DNA of 64,000 bases from Miscanthus floridulus (lineage: Eukaryota > Streptophyta > Magnoliopsida > Poales > Poaceae), in contig NC_089585.1 of NCBI RefSeq assembly GCF_019320115.1, positions 145,854,309-145,918,308 on the forward strand. The letters are read 5' to 3'. The notes under the pieces are model-generated. The model did no database searches and was not told where the DNA came from. It saw nothing but the letters and a program-made list of their open reading frames with translations. Position 1 is the first letter of the stretch, and each line of letters starts with the position of its first letter. A program made the translations under genes and the position numbers. Positions 22,451-33,244 of the stretch are shown here, in pieces.

Positions 22451-23693
22451 CTTGATCTAAGCAAGGGGGTTAGATTCTCATATCTTTGTTACTGACAGGA
22501 GCTGCGGTAGTTTGGTAGGCAATTTGAGTAGAAATGATTTTGCGTTCAATAATAGACAAACAAAAAGTTTCTTGTATGTACTTTTTAGAGGGGACATACT
22601 GGTTTCGATTCTGAGACCGTAAGGATTTGTTAACTTCGATATGTCAACTTCTAGAAACCATACCAATACAGTTCTTTACTTTCTATGGATGTCATTTTAG
22701 ATTTTGTATTGGTTAATAATGTTAAACATTTTTTAGTTTTCCTCTTGAGTTGTATTTTTCTATGGACTGATGTCTCCTCTTTAAGATGTCTTAAATCTAA
22801 ACTTTTTGTTTAACTAAAAAAGAATATGGTGAAGTTAGGACGAGGTTAGCCCTTCACTCTCCAACTTAAAAACGTAGTTTATATCTATATCTATATCTAT
22901 ATCTATATCTACATCTATGTATCTATCTATGTCAATATATATCTATATATCTATGTATTTATATTCTATATCTATAATCTATAATTCTATAATTTTCAAC
23001 CTTCACTAACATTCTATCTTCCCATGTAAGTCGTTCACATCAGCATCCACTAGCATGTGATTATTACAGTCCACTAGCATATGAAATTATGTCTTTGTTC
23101 ACCATAATCATCATGTCAGCAAGCCACATTGTCCACTAATGTGCCTTTAGTCATCCATATCAACGATCGTTTATCTTTTCATATAATTTCGCTCCAAATC
23201 ATTTGTGATTTTTGCAATAGCGCGCGGGTATCCTTCTAGTTCATTTTAGTTTTATCTTGAATCAAACATTTCAAATTCACAAATCTCATCCAACAAGATT
23301 GTAATTCTTTGGTTGTCTGGCTAATAAAACCTCTCACTTTGCATAAAAAAATATCTAATAAGTGTATTACTAGGACATATAAGATGGTGGATTTAATAAA
23401 ACCAATTATATATTATATTTGTGATTTTTTAACTTAGTTAAACTTGAGAAGTATGACATAGCATAAAACTAAAATGACATTTTAAAACGAAGGGATTAGG
23501 ATATATGGTAAGAGACAGTAATGGCTTTCAGAATCATCCATAGGGACACAATGTCTTCTGTACTTCGTACAACATTTTAGGACACAATTTGACATTCCTT
23601 CTTCGTCACAGAAAACTGACACTGGCACCTACTGTGCTGAACTAGACTCGGCTAATGCAGTTCGTACACGTGGGAAATGTTTGCTCTGAAAAC
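22451..23693. other. intergenic with TATCTA microsatellite
   Basis: An impure ATATCT repeat spans about 22873-22995. A remnant MITE-like edge (AAAACGAAGGGATTAG) lies near 23480. No gene is seen. Confidence 0.5.
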
Positions 23694-26636
23694 GGTTAGG
23701 AATTTAGGCAATTTCATTATCAGTTTAATCTAGAAAAATAATATCAGCAGGTTTGTGACGACATATATGTGCATGTGTATATTTTTTATGAACACTACAG
23801 CATGCAGAGATGACATACTGATGAATACAGTAAAAACACAAAGTACAGAAATCACAGAGATTAGACTGTACCCAGCGGAGAGATTAGACTGTGCCCAGCG
23901 GAGGGTCCCATGCCGAGAGCATCGGAGGCTCCATTCGCACTAGTCGACATAGTGCGTTGCTCGAAGTCGCGGACCACAGTCGATGCAGGAAGATGTTCGC
24001 AGTGCAGTCCCACGAACGGATCACCAGGAAAAAGACACCTTGATGTTTCACAGGCAATCACCGAGAAGAAGATGTGCGTGGACGAGCAGTCGCGGATCGC
24101 TCTGCAAAACCCTAATTGCCGCGCACCCCGTGCAAGATTCTCTGGCGGACGAGGGTTCCGGAGGCACCTGCTCTCCCGCTACTCCATGCGCGCAGAGGTA
24201 CGGGACGGGGAAACCAGAAGGCTGCGGAAGTGTGGTTCTCTCGGGAGTGGTTGCGGAAGGATTTAATCTAGGCTGACGGAGGACTCGGATATATGGACGG
24301 GGAGAAGAGAGACAGCGGAGAATCCTAGGAGACGGAGACGGAGAGACGGAAGCGGAAGAGACAGTAACGGCCACAATCAGTTCGCCTCCACCATCAAGGG
24401 GAGTAACTCCCGTTGTTATGTGGATTAAGTGGCAAAAGACTGGCCACGCCTGCCCGCTCGCCCGCCGCCCGCCTACCTCACCCACGCCCACGCCCATGGC
24501 CCCGGCCTGGTGAAAGGTCCTAATATGGCTAGAGGGGGGGTGAATAGCCTATTTAAAAATATATAAATCAACTAGAGCAATTTGATTAGTATGACAAATA
24601 GCGAAATGCAAACTTGCTCTAGCTCTACAAGGGTTACAAGCCACCTATCCAATAATTCTAGTTGCAATGATTACTAGGCACACAACTTGTAAAGTTACTA
24701 CTCACTAGGAGCTCTCAAATTTGCTACTCTAAAGAGCTTCACTAGGTGAACTCAAAAACATAAAGCAAGCTCTCAAATCTAATTACACTAAAGAGCTTGC
24801 TATAACTAGTTTGTAAGAATGTAAATAAATGAGTGGGATGATTATACCGTCGTGTAGAGGAGTGAACCAATCACAAGATGAAGATCAAGCCAATCATCGG
24901 GAGAATACAAATGACAAGAGACAACCGATTTTCTCCCTAGGTTCACGTGCTTGCCAACACACTACATCCCCGTTGTGTCGACCAACACTTGGTGGTTCGG
25001 CGGCTAAGAGGTGTTTCACAAACCTCGTCCACACGATTGGACACCACAAGAACCTCCCCACAAGTGAGGTAACTCAATGACACGAGCAATTTACTAGAGT
25101 TACCTTTCGGCACTCCGCCGAGGAAGGTACAACTCCCCTCACAATCACTGAAGACGGCCACGAACAATCACCAACTCGTGCCGATCCTCCACCGCTGCAC
25201 CAAGCCATCTAGGTGGTGGCAACCACCAAGAGTAACAAGCGAAATCCGCAGCGCAACACGAATACCAAGTGCCTCTAGATGTAATCACTCAAGCAATGCA
25301 CTTGGATTCACTTCCAATCTCACAAAGATGATGGATCAATGATGGAGATGAGTGGGAGTGCTTTAGCTAAGCTCACAAGGTTGCTATGTCAATGAAAATG
25401 TGCAAGAGAGTGAGCTTTAGCTGGCCATGGGGCTTAAATAGAAGCCCCCATGAAAGGAGCCGTTATACCCCTTCACTGGGTACTGATCGGGGTGACCAGA
25501 CGCTCCGGTCCTACTGACCGTACGCAGGGCACAGCGTCTGGTCGCCCAATAGCGGCCACGTGTCATCCTGCGTTCAACAAGAGTCGTCTGATATCAACGG
25601 TCGACACTTGACCGGACGCTTCGGCACAAGTGACCAGACGCTGAACCCCCAGCGTCCGGTCGTTTACAGTAAGGTTCCAAAACCAGTTTTCTTCGACCGG
25701 ATTCGTCCGGTGTCACTTGACCGGACACATCCAGCGTCCGGTCAGTCACCCTGATTACTGTGCAGCTACGTCACCTCTGACCGGACACTGCCTTCCAGCG
25801 TCCAGTCAGTCAGAGGCCCAGCGTCTGGTCATATGATCGACGCTAGGGTATCACTGCCACGCCTGACCGGACACGCTGGTCTCCCTGAGACCAGCGTCCA
25901 ATCAGTTGTAAAACAGCAAGACTGACCCTCTATCATCTCTATCTCCTTCACCCTTGCTCAAATGTGCCAACCACTAAGTGTATCATCTTGTGCACATGTG
26001 TTAGCATATTTTCACAAATATTTTCAAGGGTGTTAGCACTCCACTAGATCCTAAATGCATATGCAATGAATTAGAGCATCTAGTGGCACTTTGATGACCG
26101 CATTTCGATACGAGTTTCACTCCTCTTCATAGTACGGCTATCTATCCTAAATGTGATCACACTCATTAAGTGTCTTGATCACTAAAATAAAATGGTTCCT
26201 ACATTTTATACCTTTGCCTTAAGCCTTTTGTTTTTCTCTTTCTTCTTTTCCAAGTTCAAGCCTTTGATCGTAACCATGCCATCACCATTGTCATGATCTT
26301 CGTCATTGCTTCATCACTTGGAGTAGTGCTACCTATCTCATGATCACTTTGATAAACTAGGTTAGCACTTAGGGTTTCATCAATTAACCAAAACCAAACT
26401 AGAGCTTTCACCCGGCTAGGCCTGCGGCGGCGATGGCACGCGTGCGCGTGTGGCACGCCTTTATCCTTTTCTCAGCTTCTCAATTTAGATGAATAATATC
26501 CAACCATATAAGTTGAGTCAGCGTTCAGTCAAAATATCATATGGTATTAAATCATACAACGCTTAATGTTACGCACCATAGAGTTTTATTTGATTTATTA
26601 AATATTATATGGGCCAAGCCCATATTATATCCAACA
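23694..26636 (-). repeat. left LTR (3' LTR) of Copia 1, with nested insertion
   Basis: It matches the right LTR from GTTAGGAATTTAGGCAATTT to CCATATTATATCCAACA. It is interrupted at 24511-26410 by the second TGAAAGG element. Without the insert it is about 1.04 kb, longer than the right LTR by small internal duplications such as GAGATTAGACTGT. Confidence 0.9.
24511..26410. mobile_element. TGAAAGG element, copy 2 (both ends present)
   Basis: It starts TGAAAGGTCC and ends GAGCTTTCA, short imperfect inverted ends. It is flanked by CCCGGCCTGG (24501-24510) and CCCGGCTAGG (26411-26420), a likely 9-10 bp target duplication with two changes. The uninterrupted right LTR of the host element shows one copy (CCCGGCCCGG). 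The middle carries the GACCGGACG motif cluster. Length is 1900 bp, with no recognisable protein. Confidence 0.75.
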
Positions 26637-27175
26637 ATCCCCACCAAACTCTAGGGTTTGTAACAAAGTAGTCTTAGAACCACATTTCTTTTATATACTA
26701 GTGTTTCGATGAAGACTGTTAAGTTGAACATCCATCTAGAATAATAGTTTCACTCAGTCACAACTGAATAATGGACTAAGCCTTGAATTGACAGTTTTGT
26801 GTGAGGTGAATGTCACTAAAGTCCTTGGCTGATATTGGGCAGCAAAAGGCATCCTCTCTATTTGAAGCATATAAGTCATACTTCAGTGCCTTTCATGAGT
26901 ATTTAGAGATCACCCAAATCTCATAGACTGTGACCAGCAGTCTGACTCATATAGGTGTGTTCCTCAAAAGATGTTCTGTAGGACAATATCTTTGCTTTGA
27001 CAAGCCACTTAGAACACATTAAGGCAAAAGCCATCCTGCCTTACAGAAAGGAAAGATATGCATCAGAAATGAGTCTTACTAAGGATCTTTCCTCACAATT
27101 TACTACTAGCTTGTTTCACCGTCCTACTTCACGGGATCTCTGATCATATAGAACAGGTTACCACTATAGTAAATT
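26637..27175 (-). other. Copia 1 region between RNase H end and 3' LTR
   Basis: This is an untranslated element tail of about 540 bp. The polypurine tract for plus-strand priming lies at its left edge. No other feature is seen. Confidence 0.55.
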
Positions 27176-30100
27176 TCAAGTGGGTCTCAAACCCATCTCT
27201 CTCGATGCACTTTCTATCACGTTGCGTGACAAACCCTTAGTGAACTGATTTGCCAGATTGTTAGACGTGTGGACATAGTCCAACGCTATTACTCTGGAGT
27301 TTCTCAATTTTCTGACAGATTTTAGTCGTCTCTTAACATGCCTTATGGACTTCATGTTATCCTTGGAACTGTTAACCTTTGTAATCACAGTTTGGTTATC
27401 GTAGTTCATAGAAATAGCCGGTATGGGTTTCTCAACAACCGGTAAATTTATAAGGACATCACGAAGCCACTCAGCCTCAGATCTAGCAGTGTCTAATGCT
27501 ATGAGTTCTACTTCCATTGTAGACTTTGTTAAGATAGTCTGCTTGCAAGACTGCCAGGAAACAGCACCATCTCCAAGCGAAAACACATATCCACTTGTGG
27601 CATAAAGCTCGTCAGCATCAGAAGTCCAGTTGGCATCACAATAGTCTTCCAGCACTTTTGGATGTCCAGTATAACGAATACCGTAGCTCATGGTGCCTTT
27701 CAGATAGCGCATCACTCTCTCAAGAGCACGCCAGTGATCATCTCCCGGGTTTGACACAAACCGGTTCAGCTTGCACACAACAAATGAGATGTCAGGCCTT
27801 ATTGCACTAGCAAGATACATGAGCGAGCCAATGATATGGGAATATCTCAATTGATCCCTTGCTATTCTTCGATTTTCCTCAATAGCACACTAGGGTCATA
27901 AGGTGTAGGAGCAGGTGCATAGTCACTGAACCCAAAGTGACGCAGCACCTTTTCTACATAGTGGGTTTGTAACAGAGTTACCCACCATCACCTTCTCTTA
28001 GAAGCTTGATATTAAGAATAACATCAGCCTCTCCCAAATCTTTCATCTCAAAATTTTCAGATAGAAATTTCTTCACCTCCTCGATCACTTCGAGGCTAGA
28101 TCCAAAGATCAGTATGTCATCAACATATAAGCACAAAATGACTCCTTCACCCCCACCATACCGATAGTACACACATTTGTTAGCTTCATTCACAACAAAG
28201 CCAACATATGTTAAAGTTCTGTCGAACTTCTCATGACATTGCTCAGGAGCTTGTTTTAGGCCGTATAATGTCTTTAATAATTTACACACCTTGCCTTCTT
28301 GACCATTTGCTACAAACCTATTAGGCTGATCCATATAGATCTCCTCCTCCAACTCTCTATTTAGGAAAGCTGTCTTAACATCTATTTGATGAACTATAAG
28401 ACCATAAGAGGCTGCCAGGGAAAGCAAAACTCGAATTATGGTTAATCGGGCAACCGGTAAATAAGTATCAAAGAAATCCTCACCTTCCTTTTGAGTATAG
28501 CCTTTGGCCACAAGCCTTGCCTTGTACCTCTCAATAGTACCATCAGGCCTAAGCTTTTTCTTGAACACCCATTTGCAACCTATAGGCTTGCACCCATAGG
28601 GACGATCAACTATTTCCCAAGTTCCATTAGACATAACAGAATCCATCTCACTCCGTATTGCTTCCTTTCATAAGTCAGCATCAGGAGAGGAATATGCCTC
28701 TTTAATGGTCGTTGGTGTGTCATCCACAAGGTACACAATATAGTCATCACCAAAAGACTTTACAGTCCTCTGTCTCTTGCTTTTCCTGGTGACTATAGTG
28801 TCATCCTCCTCAGGATTTTGCACATAGGGTTCCTCAATTTGTTCTATCAGAATAAAATTTTCATGCTCATGGAGAATTATAAATTCATGATCAGTTGTGC
28901 TAGGTGTATTTTTCATGGGAAACTCATTCTAAAAAATGTAGCATCTCTAGATTCCATGATTGTATCAACAGCCATCTCAGGAACACTAGAGTTTATAATT
29001 AAAAATCTATAACCCACGCTGTGAATAGCATAACCAAGAAAGACACCATCAACAGTCTTTGGTCCAAGCTTTCGTTTTTTGTTTATTGACACATTCACCT
29101 TTGCCAAACAACCCCAAGTTCACAGGTAAGAGAGATTTAATCTCTTCTTCTCCTATTCCTTGAATGGTGTAATTTTTTTGTTCTTTGTGGGCACTTTATT
29201 TAGGACATGACATGCTGTCAATATAGCCTCACCCCACCATTCCTTAGATAGTCCCGCAATCTCCAACATGGCATTAACCAAATCGGTTAGAGTGTGGCTC
29301 TTTCTCTCTACAATCCCATTGGACTGTGGTGAGTATGGTGACGTCCTCTCATGAATAATTCCATGCACCGCGCAAAACTCAGAAAATTCATTTGAGAAAT
29401 ATTCTCCCTTACGATCGGACCGCAAACGCTTGATTTTCTTCTCAAGTTGATTTTCTACCTCAGCTTTATAGACCTTAAAATAATGCAACGCTTTATCTTT
29501 TGTTTTTAATAAATACACATAGCAAAATCTATTGCAATCATCTATAAATGTCATGAAGTATCGTATACCGCCTTTAGTCAATTCGCCATTTATTTTGCAT
29601 AAATCGAAATGAACGAGTTCTAATGGTGCCAAGTTCCTCGCCTCAGCAGCCTTATGAGGCTTGCGTGGTTGCTTCGATTGCACACACACCTGGTACTTAG
29701 AATCTTTGACTAAGTTAAATTTCGAGATTAAATTTAGATTTGCAAGCCGCGTGAGACAGCCAAAATTAATGTAACAAAGTCGTGAATGCCATATATTCGA
29801 CTCATCCAAAACATTAACATTGTTCACCACTTTATTACACACATCATCAAGCAAAGATAAGCGGAACAAGCCTCCGCAATCATAACCTTTTCCAACAAAT
29901 GTTTCATATCTCAACACAACACATTTATTGGACTCAAGCACAATTTTAAAGCCATCGCGACACATCTGAGAAGCGCTAATAAGATTCTTCTTGATGGAGG
30001 GGACATGATGCAGTTCTTTAACAGCACCGTCTTTCCCGAAGTAAACTTCAGAACGACCGTACCAGCACCAAGAACACGCGCATGCGAACCGTTTTCCATC

Positions 30101-30264
30101 AGCAAGGCTCCACTCCTGTCGGCCTGATAGAAAATAAACAAAGAAACATCAGCACACACATGAATATTAGCATCACTGTCCATCCACCACTCAGGTGAAA
30201 GACAAACTAAAAGAACAAAAGGTAAAAAAATTACCATACCCAGATGTTTCTCCTCCAGTCTCAC
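27176..30264 (-). pseudogene. Copia 1 pol: protease, integrase, reverse transcriptase, RNase H (broken)
   Basis: Read right to left. The protease region (about 30195-30155) has WWMDSD, where the active site is normally DSG. The integrase (29153-29965) has the acidic triad at HFDLC, LRSDRKGEY and NGIVERK; one Cys of the zinc finger reads Tyr. 28913-29107 is the integrase tail. The RT (27978-28646) keeps the QIDVKTAFLN region and an intact CLYVDDILIF box. RNase H (27176-27850) has DYCDANWTSDAD and ends NVIESASREMGL. Frame changes occur between integrase and RT (near 28915) and between RT and RNase H (27850-27978). Confidence 0.9.
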
Positions 30265-30267
30265 TAA

Positions 30268-31091
30268 TTACCATGTTTGCTGATTTCTTTTTTTGCTTAT
30301 ATTTGTGGTCTGGACACGCACTTGCCCAATGCTCATCACTCCCGTAAACAAAGCATCCTCCAGCTGTCGTGTTGTTTTTCTTCTTAACTGTGCAGTCTGC
30401 TTAGGCTTTGCATTGTTGTTCTCTTGCATATTCTTCTTCTTTTTATTACAAGATGCAAATGAGTTTTTCTTCTGCACCATATTGGCTATGGAAGACTCAA
30501 CTCCTTTTCCATGGATGTCTTTTGCCCTCACCCTCTCCTCAACATCAAGAGATCCAATAAGCTCAGCCACGCTAAACTCTTGTCTCTTGTGTTTTAGAGA
30601 AGTAGCAAAATCCCTCCAAGAAAGCGGCAGCTTAGCGATTATACCGCCGGCCACAAACTTGTCGTGCAACAAACATGGAAAATGTTCTAGTTCCTTTGCT
30701 AGCGCCTGTATCTCATGAGCCTGTTCGACCACAGAACGGTTTTCAACCATTTTATAGTCATACAACTGCTCCATAAGGTACAGCTCACTGCCAGCATCAG
30801 AAACCCCAAACTTTGCCTCAAAAGCATCCCATAACTCTTTGCCTGATGTGCAAGATATGTAGTTTTTCTCATACTTGGGATGAAGTGCACTAATCATGGC
30901 TCCTCGAAACAGGTTATCGGCAGCCAAGAACTTTTGCTCCTCCTCAGGAGTAAACTGTTCAGGCTTCCCCTATGCGGCGTGATAGCAGTTCATCGTAGTC
31001 AACCACAATACCATCTTGGCACGCCATATCATGAAATTCTTGCCATCAAAATTATTTGGCTTCCAAGCAGCAGCAAAACCACTGACAGAAA
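30268..31091 (-). pseudogene. Copia 1 gag (broken)
   Basis: The frame reads NNFDGKNFMIWRAKMVLWL, then one stop, then 219 residues with the UBN2-like gag core (SGKELWDAFEAKFG). The zinc knuckle (about 30365-30310) is in a shifted frame, and its second Cys reads Tyr (CFVYGSDEHWASAC). There is no clear ATG at the start: the frame runs open back into the LTR. Confidence 0.82.
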
Positions 31092-31138
31092 ATTGCCTAA
31101 CATTAGGTTTTTGGATTGTTAGAAATTTAGGCAATTTT
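31088..31138. other. 12-bp perfect inverted repeat across the LTR/gag junction
   Basis: AAAATTGCCTAA (31088-31099) and TTAGGCAATTTT (31127-31138) face each other across the LTR end at 31117. The primer-binding site expected here is not recognisable. Confidence 0.6.
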
Positions 31139-32066
31139 ATTATCAGTTTAATCCAAAAAAATAACACCAGCAGGTTTGTGATGACATATATGTGCATGTG
31201 TATATTTCTTATGAACACTACAGCATGCAGAGATGACATACTGATGAATACAGTAAAAATACAAAGTACAGAAATCACATAGATTAGACTGTACCCAGCG
31301 GAGGGTCCCATGCCGAGGGCATCGGAGGCTCCATTCACACTAGTCGACATAGTGCGTTGCTCGAAGTCGCGGACCACAGTCGATGCAGGAAGATGTTCGC
31401 AGTGCAGTCCCACGAATGGATCATCAGAAAGAAGACACCTTGATGTTCCACAGGCAATCACCGAGAAGAAGATGTGCGTGGACGAGCAGTCGTGGATCGC
31501 TCCCCAAAAACCTAATCGCCGGGCACCCCGTGCAAGATTCTCTGGCGGACGAGGGTTCCGGAGGCACCTGCTCTCCCGCTACTCCGTGCGCGCAGAGGTA
31601 CGGGACGGGGAAACCAGAAGGCTGCGGAAGTGTGGTTCTCTCGGGAGTGGTTGCGGAAGGACTTAATCTGGGCTGACGCATGACTCGGATATATGGACGG
31701 GGAGAAGAGAGGCAGCGGAGAATCCCGTCAGTAACAGCCGCAATCAGTTCGCCTCCACCATCAAGGGGAGTAACTCCCGTTGTTATGTGGATTAAGTGGC
31801 AAAAGACTGGTCAAACACGTCCGCTCGCTCGTTGCCCGCCTGCCACGGCCCCGGCCCGGTGGCGGCGGCGCGCGCGTGTGTGGCACGCTTTTATCCTTTT
31901 TCTCAGCTTCTCAATTTAGATGAATAATTTCCAACCATATAAGCTGAGTTAGCGTTCAGTCAAAATCACATATGGTATTAAACCATATAATGCTTAATGT
32001 TACGCACCATAGAGTTTTATTTGATTTATTAAATATTATATGAGCCAAGCCCATATTATATCAACA
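31117..32066 (-). repeat. right LTR (5' LTR) of Copia 1
   Basis: A 950-bp LTR. On the minus strand it starts TGTTGATATAATATGGGC and ends CTAACA. A CATATATCC string near 31690 on the minus strand may be the TATA region. It is uninterrupted and serves as the reference for the left LTR. Confidence 0.9.
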
Positions 32067-32071
32067 AAAAC

Positions 32072-32542
32072 TTGTCTTTCCCTTCACTGACAAGCGTGAT
32101 GCACAAATCCAGGAGCAGTGACCCAGATCCGCCGCCACCAAGAAGTCTCCACTGTCACGCTGTACTGGAATCAACAGTCACGTCGATGCAACTCCATCAT
32201 TTCCAGAAGTCTCAAACCGGTCGTTAGCTGTTAGCACATATAGAACGTTAGCTGGAATGTCACGCATTTTTTTTGAGGGGATGGAATGTCACGCATTATT
32301 CTATCTACCAAGCAAAGCGTCGAAAACAATGGCAGAAATCAAGTGAAATCCCGGCTGCGTTCTCCCAAACATCCTCATGATATGTTTACATGTGACGCAC
32401 GCGCATGTTCTTCTTTTTCGAAAGGAAATGCGTGTTCATGTTGTTCTAAACGTCTCCTCATCGTATCATCATCATATTTCGTAAACAGGCTGTCCATGTA
32501 TATGTATAGAATGGAGTTACCTCGTTGACCACACATGATCAG

Positions 32543-32577
<35 letters not shown>

Positions 32578-33244
32578 TTTAAGTAATAAAATAAATTCAT
32601 TCTAAAATAACAGTTCGCTACATATCTTTGCGGTCTCCATGGTTAAGGCTGGAACTTTGTTCTAAAAAAAATCTTTTCCGATCTCCTCACTAATGTTTAG
32701 AGGTGTGTGTATATAGCTTCGTATTTAATACGGTGCTGTATATATACGAAGTATAGTAGTTGAAATTAAACTAGTCCAAATATGTCAGTGACGTGCTGTA
32801 CCACGTTTGTCCATGTGAGTCTCGTATGGCCAGGTCGCGGCGACTAAAGAGAAGAGAATTTGTCAAGGAATAAAACGAATCCGTTCCATCAATCCAATTA
32901 ATACCTGTTGCTTGCACTTGCCCGTTCAACGCCTGCCCAGCCCAGGGAAGAAGAGAAGGGAGAGGGAAGCATCAGGAGATGTCATCCCCTCACCAAATCC
33001 GCAGCCCCCGGTGTTGACTCCCCGGCCGGGCCGGTTCGCCAGCCAATCCATAAAGACCCCGCGGGCGGCTACCTCTGCTAGCTAGCGCGGACGATCCGGC
33101 CTCCCCCGCTTTCTGATCGCGGTCGCGGCACGCGTTCGATCGGTCCAAGCGAAAACTAACCCGGCCGGCGCACAGGGAGATCGAGAGGGAGAGGACTACT
33201 AGGATCAGCCAGCAGCGCTGGGTAGCGAGCGAGCCGCGGGCGCC
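32072..33244 (+). promoter_or_regulatory. upstream region of the TBL gene
   Basis: This is intergenic sequence between Copia 1 and the TBL start codon. It contains a 32-base C homopolymer (32546-32577). Close to the gene, a CCAAT string (about 33043) is followed by ATAAAG; whether these act as promoter elements is unknown. The last 200 bases are GC-rich and presumably include the 5' UTR. Confidence 0.4.
32546..32577. repeat. 32-base poly-C run
   Basis: A pure homopolymer of 32 cytosines, followed by TTTAAG. The length is uncertain in most sequencing methods. Confidence 0.85.

Larger units (their letters stand above)
23694..32066 (-). mobile_element. Ty1/Copia retrotransposon 1, complete but decayed, minus strand
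   Basis: Two LTRs flank gag-pol on the minus strand: left (3') LTR 23694-26636, right (5') LTR 31117-32066. The target duplication AAAAC is exact at 23689-23693 and 32067-32071. The order on the minus strand is gag, protease, integrase, RT, RNase H, which is the Copia order. A purine tract (GAGTTTGGTGGGGA on the minus strand) lies next to the left LTR. No normal tRNA-iMet primer site is seen after the right LTR. Several frameshifts and Cys-to-Tyr or stop changes disable it. Confidence 0.92.
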
